From the NCBI GenBank assembly GCA_004026145.2, contig CP034994.1, positions 13,501,900 through 13,565,899 of the forward strand: 64,000 nt of DNA. The letters run 5' to 3'. Origin of the DNA: Takifugu bimaculatus (taxonomy: Eukaryota > Chordata > Actinopteri > Tetraodontiformes > Tetraodontidae). Below the pieces are notes generated by a model, which ran no database searches, was not told the origin of the DNA, and worked only from the letters and a program-made list of their open reading frames with translations. Position 1 is the first letter of the stretch; each line of letters opens with the position of its first letter. Position numbers and translations under genes: made by a program. Positions 14,172 through 46,320 of the stretch are shown here, in pieces.

Positions 14172-14529
14172 TCAACATCTTGAATTCCTCTTCTTAATCA
14201 TCTGAATCGGACTCACCGACCGATTCCACTTCAGCATCAAGCTTTCAGCTTTTGTGAAAGCTCTTCCAATACATGAAGACGGCATCATAGCCCATGCGTC
14301 TATAATCCACCCACATATGGTGGCATAACTTGCCCGCTGCTGCCTCATAGTCTCTGTGAAGGAGTGTTCGCCTTCCATCATCCAGCGCTCTGTCCGTTTC
14401 CGTGGCAGCCGAGAACCACGGTGAACGACGACTTCTCGTGCCCCGTTGTGCATATCGCCACCGTGCTGGTCCCTTTTTCTCCACTTTGGGGGTCAAAGGG
14501 ATGTTAAAAGTCAGAGGGATCTCATCCAT
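14172..14529 (-). pseudogene. Transposase catalytic-domain remnant of the pogo-like element
   Basis: The minus-strand frame from 14529 starts MDEIPLTFNIP followed by KVEKKG, matching the family's NMDE.PLTFD.P block that carries a catalytic Asp. Further down, the second minus frame (14453-14172) reads ICGWIIDAWAMMPSSCIGRAF, like the C-terminal CKWI..AW..I....I..SFKK.GI segment of these transposases. The homology shifts between two frames, so at least one frameshift is present, and central parts are lost. Confidence 0.55.
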
Positions 14530-14560
14530 GTTGGTGATGTGGCTGGGCGCGGTTATCTTG

Positions 14561-14588
14561 TCGCGGCAGTAGGTACCTACTGCCGCGA
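14561..14588. repeat. 28-bp perfect palindrome centred on GGTACC
   Basis: Bases 14561-14574 are the exact reverse complement of 14575-14588 with no spacer. The core is CAGTAGGTACCTACTG. It sits 12 bp before the 33-bp minisatellite, and part of its arm (AGCAGTAGGTGCG) recurs just after it, suggesting local inverted and direct duplication. Confidence 0.93.
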
Positions 14589-14915
14589 GCAGTAGGTGCG
14601 GAAGATGGCCACCCTCTCCTGGTTAGGGTTAGGGAAGATGGCCGCCCTCTCCTGGTTAGGGTTAGGGAAGATGGCCGCCCTCTCCTGGTTAGGGTTAGGG
14701 AAGATGGCCGCCCTCTCCTGGTAATCCGCAGGCAGCCGCTGTGCAACAGTTGTCCTCGCGCGTATGGAGAGATGCCACCGCCTCATAAATGCTCGATTGC
14801 CATTTTCAGCCGCATATTCGATGGCCTGCAGTTTAAGGTAAGCCTCATTCACACGCGTGTCGCTTGACCGGCGCCATTTTAGGGGATCCTTACGCATAGG
14901 TGTGCCGCTAATCAA
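14577..14915 (-). pseudogene. Transposase N-terminal remnant of the pogo-like element
   Basis: The minus-strand frame begins with residues resembling the DNA-binding start of pogo-family transposases: a block reading YLKLQAIEYAAENGNRAF, comparable to the family's KLK.I.YAE..GNR.AA. About 50 residues later the frame runs into the 11-residue repeat (NQERAAIFPNP) produced by the minisatellite, so the rest of the helix-turn-helix and the first catalytic segment are missing. It is a fragment, not a working gene. Confidence 0.5.
14601..14722. repeat. 33-bp minisatellite, about 3.7 copies, with telomere-like GGTTAGGGTTAGGG segments
   Basis: Unit starts fall at 14601, 14634, 14667 and 14700, exactly 33 bp apart, each opening GAAGATGGCC and closing with GTTAGGGTTAG. 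The first copy differs by one base (ACC for GCC). Because 33 is divisible by three, the minus strand reads an 11-residue repeat in frame. It lies inside the pogo-like element. Confidence 0.95.
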
Positions 14916-15370
14916 TTGGCGGAGCGTTTACCGTAGTGCACCCACCAAAGGCGCACAGCAGATTTTGAAACTCAGTTCACACACAAGGCGCACCATATTA
15001 TAAGACGCACCGTCAATTTCTGGGAAAATCTCAGCGTTTTAGGTGCGCCTTATAGTCGCGAAAATATGGTACATATCATCGCTTCATATTCTGAAATTTT
15101 GATGTTACAATGAAACTGTGTGGGAGTAAGAACTTGTCACACTTGTGGGGTGTGTCTGGAACACATCACCAATCTGCATCAAAGGTTTAATTTATAAATG
15201 AAAAAACGGGTGTTTTCATGAAAGAAAAAGATTAAAGCCAGGCCCCTTTGATCATTATCTACAATGATACATAGTGTTGGTTTAGGCAGGTAAACAGAGT
15301 AAACAGCAAGCGAGAAAAATGTTTCCACGGTTTCAGTTTTCAATTCAACAAATGTCTCTAAAGAGGCTGA

Positions 15371-15718
15371 ATGCTTTTGTTCATCACCACGAGAACATAC
15401 ATTTCAAGGCGGAAACACTGGCGAAACCACATCTTGGAAGAGTCTAAATATCAAAACGATCTTTTATGGCATCGTCTTAATAATCAGGTGAATGAGCTTG
15501 GCTATGAAAAAGAATTTGTGGAAAAACTGAAAATGGATGTAGATAAACATAAATCAAAGTTTAATGAGATGAACCAGTTTTTGGAGGAGGTCATTCATGA
15601 ACTGAATGGGCAACAAGTGCTAAATCACAAGTTCAGACAGCAACATGCAGCCCTACAGGAGCAATACAATTTCCCCATGCAGGACGATAGATTTGGCCAC
15701 ATGGGGACGTCAAACTAA
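15371..15718 (+). pseudogene. Unrecognised coiled-coil frame (115 codons), probably a gene remnant
   Basis: The plus-strand frame is rich in Lys, Glu, Asn and Gln, with a long stretch predicted by eye to be helical, from about residue 25 to 100 (segments such as VEKLKMDVDKHKSKFNEMNQ). The composition resembles protein more than the surrounding non-coding DNA. The upstream sequence (15319-15438) is open in a different frame with a start codon, suggesting a frameshift near 15400. It has no introns and lies beside a Myb/SANT-like remnant. It could be part of a retrocopy or of a transposon-associated gene. I do not recognise the family. Confidence 0.35.
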
Positions 15719-15775
15719 ACTATAATTTCAACCCAAGAGAAAGTAAAACAGATACTGTTTAGGTGGAGGTTATGA

Positions 15776-16150
15776 AATGACAACAATAATGTTCTTTGGC
15801 ATGGACCAGAAGAAGCTTATGAAGACAGTGCCTCCAGAGGTACCACAACAGACTTTCTTTGCTTTTACAAAAGAAATAAGGCCACAAACAAGGCAGCACC
15901 ATGGTCCAACAATGAGGACCAGACCTTTCTGAGATGTGTGCCAGATGAGAGAACCCAGAGGGAGCCACACCGTGAGACGCGAAATAAGGTTTACCAGGAA
16001 GTCTCCGATGGCTACTCAGGGGTATCAGCGGACATAAAACCCGATATTGCAAATCGCTAAAACACCAAAGATGATTAATGGACCACCGAGGAGCAAAGTA
16101 GCAGGATCAGAAGAGACTTGATGTGCTTCAATCAAATGGATGCTATTTAA
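15776..16150 (+). pseudogene. Broken Myb/SANT-like DNA-binding domain remnant
   Basis: The plus-strand frame from 15776 stays open for 94 codons, without a Met start, to a stop at 16058. It contains APWSNNEDQTFLRC followed about 20 residues on by RNKVYQEVSDGY. This resembles the W..(E/D)...L..........RN..(V/I)(Y/F)(Q/E).(V/I)(S/A) layout of the Myb/SANT-like (Myb_DNA-bind_4) domain. In the same frame, after two stops (16058, 16076), RRDLMCFNQMDAI (about 16109-16147) resembles the domain's downstream RRDW.WF.QMDAI motif. Such domains occur in many multicopy, transposon-linked fish genes. Internal stops and a missing middle mark it as a pseudogene. The family match is from memory of the motif layout. 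Confidence 0.42.
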
Positions 16151-18495
16151 TCAAATGGAATCTATTCATGGGCAGAGGCTTTGAATTAGCCATGGCATTA
16201 TTGAGCGTTGGATGACCGTAACTCTTTTTGTTACTAATTCAATTGCTAGTAAGCTCACTTCAAACAGGCATCTTTGAAAGTAAAGCTTTTTGTTAATGCT
16301 TTTTAGCCACCAGTGCTAACCTCATTCTCTGTGCTGAGTCTAATGCTGTAAAGAGAGTGTTCTGTTGTCCAAATTCTCCATTTTGTGCTTCCTTTGCAAC
16401 AGAGCCAAATGCAAATTTGGTATGTCAACAATATTTGAGGAAATAAACTCATTTACATGTTGCACTTATGTGCTGTGTGCAAACTTTTTTACTCCTTTCC
16501 TCCACAGTTGTGTTTGTGTCGTGAGCTAATATCATCACAAAATTCCGAGCTGGCTTGCTTTGAAGACCCTGCCCACATCAAGGTGGTACCCTGGTGTATT
16601 GGTAAACCACTGTGACCCTACCGTACCGTGTAGAGCCGATACTGTGCAGAGCACCTTTAATCTCTTTTTGGCTGTGAAGTGAGTTTTGCTAATGTTCATT
16701 AAAGGGTTGATTTGGAAATGGTCACCAGCACTCTGAGAGGTCTGTCTATACACGACTGATGGCGTTTATTTTAAAAAGTCAGGACCAGAATGCACATTTG
16801 CTCTGCAAAGTGATGACAAGTTTGGGATGTTATGGGTGGGTTTGGAGGGCTAACTTGGTTTTAGGTTTAAAGTTTAAAATTTGGGTTTACATTGTAGTGG
16901 TTTGGTTTAGGGTAAAGAGCTTTTTTTCTTTGAAAAGGGGGAGGATTTGTTTTAGTTAGCACTGCAGCTGACATTTTCCAAGCTTCCTCAGTCGACGCAG
17001 GTGCCTCACCTCGCTGAAATGTTGCTGTGTTTTAATAATGGAGTTTTCCCTCACTACATGGTGCTAGATGTATCATCGATATGTCAATTACTTAGTGTCT
17101 GAAATCTTTCTTGTTTGTTTTGGTAATGGGACCGACCCAAATCCACCACCATTGAGAAATATCAACCTTTCTGGCTTCTTGATCTCTTCTTTTGGATTTA
17201 CCAAACCATGTCCCCCCCACCCCCCTGCCAGCAATTGTTTTTATCTCTCCCTGAGCAAAATGCTTCTGCTGCAAGACTTTCAAAGGTGGAATTTTCATAT
17301 ATTCATAAGACAGACACACTCAGCTCAGACTGTTTCCAATTGCATTTGTGTTCTCGGCTCTGCGTGTTTCAATGACAGGTTATAAGATGGAGATTGAATT
17401 AGACTAAAGGAGGCGAATCGTAAGTAGAGAAACACAGGAATAACTCCTTTTTTCAACCCTTCCCTGCATGTGTATGTGTGTTACTGGTAATGTGATGCTG
17501 AATGTTTTCCATTTAAAAAGAGTGTTCTTTGTGACCACGGCTGTGATGAGAATTGCGGGATGCCAGACTCACCACAAACCACTGCAGAATACAAACTATA
17601 AGTTCAGCCTCTCTCTCTCTACCTCTTTCCCAACATCCATACACACAAATGCTTACATTTGCAATCACACAGACATGCAGACAATGTACAGACGTGCATT
17701 CAAACTGTGAAAACATGTGTTAGAACTACATCAAGTCTTGTTAAAGGTGTATTGCTGCTTATTTTATGAAGCAAAGGTTTAGTTTCGACAGGATGGTTTA
17801 TGGTTTATATAAAAGTCCTCACAAGGGTTGAAATACGAAAACGTGTGTGTGCGCGTGTGTGTTTGTTGGCACACAGGTCGAACGAGGACGAACCTAACAG
17901 ATGATTTACTCGACTTGCCCTGACAACAGCAAAATGTCTGGCAAAATAAAACGAGCGACTCCCAAAGACAAAGAAAGCGTCACACTTAGTTGCTGCTCGT
18001 GCCGCACACTTGCTGGCAGAGGCCAGAGGTTAAAGCAGTTCACGCAGAGCTGTTGTTCCTGTCATTATTCTGGCGGTGCCATATTTCATCTTCTCTTTCC
18101 CTCTCTTACAACCCGCACTCGCACTCAGGAAGTTCTTTTAAAGGTCCCCTGAAATGGTGACGTTTGAACTGTTTGGCACTCGGCTATTGTTGCTCCAGCA
18201 CAGACTCTTCTGTGCTCTCACCTCACCTCACCTCAAACCTTGTCTCCACTCTCAGGCTGTTCCAGCTCTTAAGCCCTCTCTTCTCTGGCTTTTATTTTTG
18301 CTGTGACGCTACTAAACCTCAACCTTCAACACAATAGCAGGTGCATTGATAAGCCTTCATAATTAGCATGCTGACTATGGCGCAACCGTTATATTACAGT
18401 TTGTTCTTAAAGTAAGAAAATAACTGCAGGATTAGAATCAGCAGGTATTCAGCGGCACTAATATCCCAGAAAATATTAAATATCGCACGTCCTTT

Positions 18496-18534
18496 TGACT
18501 GATCTCACCACGGTTGTGACTGATCTCACCACGG
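18496..18534. repeat. 18-bp direct tandem duplication, period 21
   Basis: TGACTGATCTCACCACGG occurs at 18496-18513 and again at 18517-18534, separated by TTG. It is an exact short duplication in otherwise unique sequence. Confidence 0.95.
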
Positions 18535-19462
18535 CTTAATTCTCTGTTTGTGGTTTTACCTTTTCGTGAGTGAGACACACACAAATTCATCTAAACTTTG
18601 TCCCTGTCTGACGCGGTTTCCTGCCCGGCCAGCTGCCGAGCTGCCTGCTCCACTGGCTCCAGGTCTCCATTATCATGTCTGGCGGAGGGATGTGTGCTGA
18701 AATCAATATCTCACCGTGATCTGTTGGTGTGTGACCGGGATTTGCATGTGTGCGTGCGTGTGTGTGTGATTGTGTGCGTGCGCGTGAAGTATGATGTCGT
18801 GTGCCAAAAGTCCACATCTGCCAGACTAATGGGCTGTGTAAAGATCCTGCTCAGTCAAATTAGTGATGGCTTTATAGCTAAATCCTCCGACAGAACTTTT
18901 ATCCAGGTCTGTACATTCATTTGGAGGAAGAAAAGAATAAAAAACTTTAGCGCCTAAAGCATAAAATTAGAAACGTGAATGCAAAACAGTATAAATGGTA
19001 CAGCGAGACAATGCTTTTGTATAGCTGAAAATTTGAGTGTGTAACTGGAGCCCATCTGTTGTTGTGATGCTGATATGGCAGCTACATCTGTGGGGAGCTG
19101 ACTAGCACATTAAGAATGAACACACACACACAAACACACACAGAGAAATGAAGTCAACCCACCTACCATACTGTGCTGCGAACAGTTCATTTGACACTGT
19201 AATTACAGCCAGTGATCATGGATCCATTCATCAGCCCTCTTCCTAAGGGCGTCAACTGACCTCCAATAACATCACCATAAGATGGAGGAGGGGGTGGAGA
19301 GATCTAAAGTCTGAGAGGCAAAGGCAGGCAGGGGTGTGGAGGTGGATAAAATTAGCAAAAAGAAAAGATGTGAGGAGAGAACTCGCTGCAAGTGGACGGG
19401 GGAGTCGTACAGAGATTAGCAGGTTACCTCTTTACGGGCCTAGAAGTGCGTTTGTTGATTTG

Positions 19463-19493
19463 TGTGTGTGTGTGGGGGGGGAGGGGGGGGGGG
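19463..19493. repeat. (TG)n followed by a poly-G tract
   Basis: A short TG run passes into GGGGGGGG-A-GGGGGGGGGG, a likely assembly-difficult or G-quadruplex-prone stretch. Confidence 0.85.
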
Positions 19494-22400
19494 TTGCACA
19501 CGTCCGTGCAGTAATTACATCTTCCATCGCAATGACCTTAGTGGCTGCTTGACTGTAGCATCATTTTAATGACAAGTTAACGCCATCTCTGCTATCGGAG
19601 GTAAACACAACCCACTCGTGCCGGCTCATACAGCGAACGCTCACACAGGTAGTCTCCCCACCAACAGACAACAACAAAAATAAATAAAAAAATAAAAAGC
19701 AACATGCATAAGTAATGAGCGCCAGGCTGTGAGGTGAAATAGGAAAGAGGAAAGCAGCAATGTTGAGGGGAGCAGACGAATCAGGTGAGCCAAGTTTGGG
19801 CAGTCAACCCCCCCATTCCCAAGTGCATCAATGCACGCATACTCAGTGCACTAACAAGAACCTCTTTTTTTTAACGGTAAAGTAAAAACTAAGCATGCGA
19901 CTAAGAGTAAAATGCTTCAAAGTCTGTGCCTAGTTTATGTCTGAAACACGGATTAGATGCCAGTTCGAGCACAGAATAGATCCTATAGCTGAGAAATATG
20001 GAAGCTGCAGATATTTTTAACCCTTTTTGATTCAGCAAGTAGTTAGTGTTTCAGGTGTACACCTCCCTGACTCACAGCTCTCACAGCTCTTTCATTTCGA
20101 TATGTCCTAAATGCAATTCTTTATTATCGCCTCTGTTGTGCCACACCGTTGCTTGTGTTACTATGGAAACTGTGACTTTATTCTAAGGGTGATTGATTGT
20201 GCAAATAAATACTGACAACTCCAGCGGAGCCTTTCCAGCCTTTTTGTTTGTTGTTTCGTTTCACACGGCGACACAATTTTAGCACGATAATTAATTTTCC
20301 ACACAGCATCTGTTTTTGCGTAACACGATCTCTGCAAATCTCCCACGTTTGTTTGCAACGTTGCTGCAACGTTAACACTCCGGGATGATATATGTGATGT
20401 GACTTTCACACATACGTCTCGCTCGGAGATCATGCGAACACAATTTTGGGAGTTTCTTGGCGGGGGTATTTTTGTCTAATGGTGCGTGTGACTGCCTGTG
20501 TACTGTGTGCTATCATTAGCCCGCTACATATGGGTCTACTGGGACCACCCAGGCAGATGCTTCATTTACAGAATTATGCATTCAGGGCAGAGAGAAATAG
20601 GTCTGAACCGCACGAGCAGCAGAGTTTACAAGATAAGGCCAAGGAAGGCTCCAGCCAGCGAAGCGTCCTGTTGTGATCTGTATCTCGTCCCAATCGGAGA
20701 AGCGAGGGGAGGAGGAGAGGCCGAGAAGCTGCATCATCTGTCAGATTCACGGCAGAATGTTTCGCAGATGAGGCAGAAATGTGAGCATTAATCACAGCCT
20801 CCTCCTGTCCCTCACCGCTGACGATCAGCCGCCACCGCCGCCACATCAGCGTTAGCAGCGTGTGCTTGTCGCCGTGTTTGGCTTTCCCACAGCAGGTGTG
20901 GGTTTCAGGCTGCACATACATCCCCCTCTCCCCTCTCCAGTCTGCAATCTCCTGTGAGTCAGCACGACCCATTCAGTGGAGATCACCCCCCGAGCCATTC
21001 GTCGATGACATTTCGCCTCATGTCTCCATCCGTTCATTTTTGGGGGAAGTGACACGGAGAGTGTTCATTGTGGGAAAAGAGAGAGAGAGAGACTGGTGTC
21101 ACATCAGCTGTTAGCTTCATAAAACTCTCATTTTCAGGAAACAGCTTCAGTTGGTTTTCCCAGCAGCGCCAGTCAGTCATTGTCAGTCGTCTTGAAATTT
21201 AAAAGAGAAAAACTGAAACACACGTCTCCGCTGCAGGACGACCACCAAAGCAGCTCGGTAAACCCTGCCTTCGGTCAGATTCCCACTTTGCTCACCTTGC
21301 ATTTAAGTAATCCCATCCAAGAAGCCGCCGAAGTAATAAAAAAAAAGAGTTTGAAATTGAATTTAAGAGGCGATTTCATTCCCATGGATTATCTGCCCTT
21401 CCTCCCTGATGATATCCTCTCCTGGGGACCGCAGCGTGCAGCCATTTGCATTTCGCTTTAATACGTTTCCTTAAATACCAAAGCTGAAAGAGAATCCAGT
21501 CTTTGCTCTGTCTACTCCGCGTTTGCCCCTCCTGTTAATGCCCAGATACTTGTGGAAAATTGAAGCCGAGGCAAATTCTGATGGATAAATGTAAATGTTA
21601 TGCCCCATTTTGTGCTATTTTTGCGGCGCCGAGCTAGTTTGTAGCTATGGCGCAACATTCGCCTCTATGTGTCGGGTGGCTCTGCTGCTTTCTGATGCTG
21701 CTGAGCGACAGCGAGGCTCAAACAAATCACCGTGCTTACCACCTGGATCAGCAGACACACATCCAGCTACCTGTGTATGTGTGCGGAGACTTTGTGGCTG
21801 ACCCGGGGTTGTTTTTCTTTCATTTTCTTTATTTATTTTTGGTGTTGCGTGGGGGACGGATTTGCAGTGACATCAGGAGAGAACCTTGTGGTGCAGAGTT
21901 CTCTAGGTTTGCACAACAAACGGCAGACCGCAGAAAAGAGAGAGAGGGAGAGAGGCGGGGCGAGATATGGATGGAGTGTGACACCTTGGGGTCGACGGAA
22001 GCTTTTGGGTTGTGCCGGGGACGAGGCAGCAGCTGTCAGAAAGCTGATTTGAAAGATGGGGATGCGAGAGTCTGTGCACTCTGTCAAAGTCTCAGAATAC
22101 AGTTAAGTTGTGAAAAATTGATAAGAGGAAAAGAAATAGAAGAGGGAGAAAAAAAGGACCTCGTTTTCTTCTCTCTGTTCTTTCCCCCTTTTACAGGCAC
22201 AGGCACGCTTCCACTCTGCTTGTTAAAATGGGGGCTTAATTTGGAGCTGCAGGCTTTCTATACAGGTCACATGGAGAGGACTTATCTGCAAGGGCCGAAT
22301 GAAATACGGACACATACACGCAGGATAACACTCCTGGGCAGGATCGGGGGGGCCCAATCAGGCTGCAGCCCCAATTAGGGTCAGAGAGCCAGTCTGAACA

Positions 22401-23441
22401 CCAGAGCGCAGATTTGCTCCCATCATCATCCCGTTGCCTTGCTGTTCCTTCACAGTCGTCTCGTGCGCTGTGCTAATTTAGCCGCTATGTGCTGATGGGG
22501 CCGACGCCATAATGAGGCTGAGCTGCAATAAACTCCAAAAACATGACTAAAGGTACGATTTCAACCCACAACAGTGTAGCCTGCGTTAGATCTCTGCCAG
22601 AGACCTCAGACGCTGTTGCATCAACGTGCATGGAGAGGAATCAAAGCAACCTTCTGACATCAACAAGCCACCAGTTCGGCATCTCCACACCGGCGTGTGT
22701 GTACGTGTGTGTAAATCTTGGGACGCCCGAGCCGCTCAAACCTGCGTCCGGCGTGACCAATGATCCTCTGAAACGGAATCTCCTTTACTTTCCGTGTATT
22801 TCCACTGCATTTCCCTCTGACCGCTGGGACAGCAGCTCGAGCCCACATGCCTGCGGGACGCGTGTCTGGCTTCAGCTGAGATTCCTGCAAACACACACCC
22901 ACGTGCACGCAGATTCAGGCAGGAGATATGGAGGGGAAGCTGATCAGTCACATGGAGTAGGAATGGCATTCCAATGGGACTAATTAAAAGGATTGGAACA
23001 GACTGCAGAACTCATCAGAGATGCCACTCGTTTTCTGAGCCTGCTCTCTCCCCTCACTCTTACTTTCTCTTTTGCTCCTCTGTGTTCCCTTAATGAAAAC
23101 TACATCATCCGGGTTTAGAGGACCCGATGTTTCTTTCTCGCCGCTATTCATGTCAGACGATATCATCAGAGAAGCACATTTCTATACGGCGGCACTGTGA
23201 TGTATGCATTCTTCTGGCTGCAGATTATCCCAGAGGCGCAGCCACTGCGATTATTTCATTTTCAATGGAAATAATTATCGTTCCGATCCATTTACTCGTG
23301 CTTCCGGGAAGTCTTTAGCAGAGCCCGGTCGACCAATCACGTGCTGTTCTCTGTTTACGCTGTCATTATTGTACTGCTGGGTAAACTTGTGTAAGAACTA
23401 ATGAAACATTTGAAAGGAAATATGCTGTGCCAAGCAGTGCT

Positions 23442-23442
<1 letters not shown>

Positions 23443-23498
<56 letters not shown>

Positions 23499-23503
23499 AC
23501 ACA
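23443..23503. repeat. (AC)n microsatellite
   Basis: Pure AC from 23443 to 23493, one AG interruption, then AC to 23503. It faces a TG-rich tract at 23595. Confidence 0.96.
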
Positions 23504-23594
23504 TACTGTATACCTGTAGACGCAAGACATAGGTGTGGAAACCAGGATTAAGGCATGGGGCAGACTAGTGCAAAATGCTATGCTGTACATTCTC

Positions 23595-23642
23595 TGTGTG
23601 TGTGTGTGTGTGTGGGTGTGGGGGTGTGTGCATGTGTGTGTG
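23595..23642. repeat. (TG)n-rich tract, imperfect
   Basis: TG repeat broken by short G runs and one CATG. Confidence 0.9.
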
Positions 23643-23777
23643 CCCTCAAACCAGAGAAAGCCTTGGCTCAGCCTGTCTGGCTTATCCGTTTCTCCAAGCT
23701 CTAGAAAAGTCTGGCTGTGTAGCCAGATGAGATGAGTCACACATCCAGCTTGGAAGTCAAGCCAGAGCTTCACATGG

Positions 23778-23828
23778 GCGCACGTGCGCGCGCGCGCACA
23801 CACACATACACACACACACACACACACA
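23778..23828. repeat. 51-bp unbroken purine-pyrimidine alternation (CG then CA units)
   Basis: Starts GCGCACGTGCGCGCGCGCGC-like and passes into CA units. Even its single CATA variant keeps the alternation. Such runs favour left-handed Z-DNA under negative supercoiling. It lies 1.8 kb upstream of the TAFA start-codon exon. Confidence 0.9.
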
Positions 23829-25546
23829 GCTCAGGTGTGTGCAGACGCTCATTTGCACTGAGCTCATTCTGAAAGGTTCAGATGGTTTTAACTGCATCAT
23901 CACACATCTGCTCAGGAGCACAAACCGACCCACCACACATTCGGAAATTAAAAGGCATCACCTTCTAGGAAAACATTTCAAGGCTCGGGTTTTAAAGTGA
24001 AGCGTGTTTATTGGAAAAACAGTTCTGTCTGGGCATCTTCATGTCGATTCTGTTGGGAGAATATATACAAGCGGCGTCAATACTTGCAGGCGTTATATTT
24101 TATTTCTTCTCTTGTGTCATGTCCTACTTCAGACTCTTTGTCTTTGTTCTTTTTCCTGCCTCTTGCGATTACATTAATGTGTTTTTGTATTTGCCTTCTG
24201 GTTTCCAACTTCTCTTGCTTGCTTCACTGCGTGTTTGCTGCTTGTGCCCTTTCGGATTTTAATGCCTTTGTGGACCGTTTCCTGGTTCCAACCCCCGCCT
24301 GCCTCCACATGCAGCTAAGCTGTGCGTCTGACCTAAGCTGCTCTGTGTTCTCTGGCTGCATCTGTATATTTTAAGTGTTTTAAGACAGAAAATAGTTGTA
24401 CTGTACTGTTTTTGATTAAGGAAGCTGCCCCTGTATATTAACAATATAACCAAGGTCAGCTGTTCCAAGTTCTGTGCCCCATCTCTCCATTTATTTATTA
24501 AAGGTAAAAAGTACAACATAGCTCTTTATCAGTGCTCCGACTGAAGCGTTTTTGCTCTTTCTACTAATATCAGACACATATTGTTTGTTGAGAAACAATA
24601 ATGCAAACAGAAAAATTACATTTTACGTGTATGGTTTTCCACTTTTTTGCTACTCAAGTCACTACTTTACAAGATCACAACGTTTGCATATTTATGAAGG
24701 GTAAATATTTGTGCTGCGCTAAGAACCATACAGAGTCTGACAGCTTGATGCTAATATGATCTGGTGCTCAGTCTTAAAACTAAACATCTAATTAGGTCCC
24801 TAAATGCAACGTCTTTAAGTTTATTACAATGAATTACATTTTAGAGGGACGTGAATATTTCACTGAGAAAAAATTAGCCTGGAGAACCTTGTAAATGCAG
24901 GATCCCGATTCAATGTAAAAATGTTTAATATGTCCAGTTCACACTGCTCTATATATATGAATTACTTTTTCAGAAATAATTTCATTAACAGGTTGATAGT
25001 TTTATATGTTCTGCACATGTTTTTAAATGCAATAGTCTGTAAAAAGCTCTGGTAAACAAAAAAACAGTATCAAAGCAAAAGCTAAACCATAATTGTTAAT
25101 CCCCCTCCCAATATCAATAAGCACTTTAACTCGCAAATAACTGACACATAAATGATGTGGCGAGGGACCACGTGATACAACATGGTAGCAAAATAATACC
25201 TGCAAAGTGCGGGTGAAATCTAATGAACTTGATCACTAATCGCCCATCACCAGCAGACAATTCACACAATACTGAGCCAGTAAAAAAGCAAATGAAACCC
25301 ATTAATCAATGTCAGAGGAGCGTATCAGCGATCTGCAGATACCTCCCTTATTTAAAGTGGACGTATGTGGATCGACAGGGGATGTAACGCCCCTGCACCA
25401 CTCCAGAAACTGGAATCAGCTCTTAATGACATCATATATTGTTCTAACTTCTTTGTCTTTTGTCCAGATGAAGGAGACACTTGGATGCTAACCCCTTCAT
25501 GACAGAAGGCCTCTCCTCATGTGTCTGTTAATGTTTCTCTTGCAGA

Positions 25547-46320
<20,774 letters not shown>

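Larger units (their letters stand above)
13935..15071 (-). mobile_element. Degenerate pogo/Tigger-like DNA transposon (Tc1-mariner superfamily)
   Basis: CTATAAGGCGCAC at 13935-13947 is the exact reverse complement of GTGCGCCTTATAG at 15043-15055, giving 13-bp inverted ends. Related GGCGCACCATATT-type subterminal motifs occur near 14005 and 14985. The right end continues to about 15071; the left end lacks that extension and may be truncated. Between the ends lie two minus-strand transposase fragments, a 33-bp minisatellite and a 28-bp palindrome. The CGCAC/ATAAGGCGC end type and the transposase motifs match pogo-like elements abundant in fish. Too broken to be active. Confidence 0.6.
16151..25545. 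other. tafa3: Region upstream of the TAFA start-codon exon; should contain its non-coding 5' exon(s) or part of the first intron
   Basis: Because 25545 is a splice acceptor, transcription must begin upstream, here or further left. No TATA box or CpG island stands out enough to place it. 20690-20850 and 22680-22870 are locally CpG-enriched. A 243-codon unrecognised frame lies at 21647-22378 (+). A second acceptor-like site (CTTTTGTCCAG ending at 25467) lies 78 bp before the used one. Confidence 0.4.

Noticed and set aside
14612..14706. Interstitial telomere from GGTTAGGGTTAGGG
   Set aside because: The TTAGGG words occur only twice per 33-bp unit as part of a minisatellite, not as a continuous telomeric array.
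21647..21731. Alternative signal-peptide exon for TAFA using the hydrophobic start at 21647
   Set aside because: The only phase-compatible donor is ACC|GTGCTT, which is weak. The 25547 exon has a strong acceptor, matching phase and a better TAFA-like leader.
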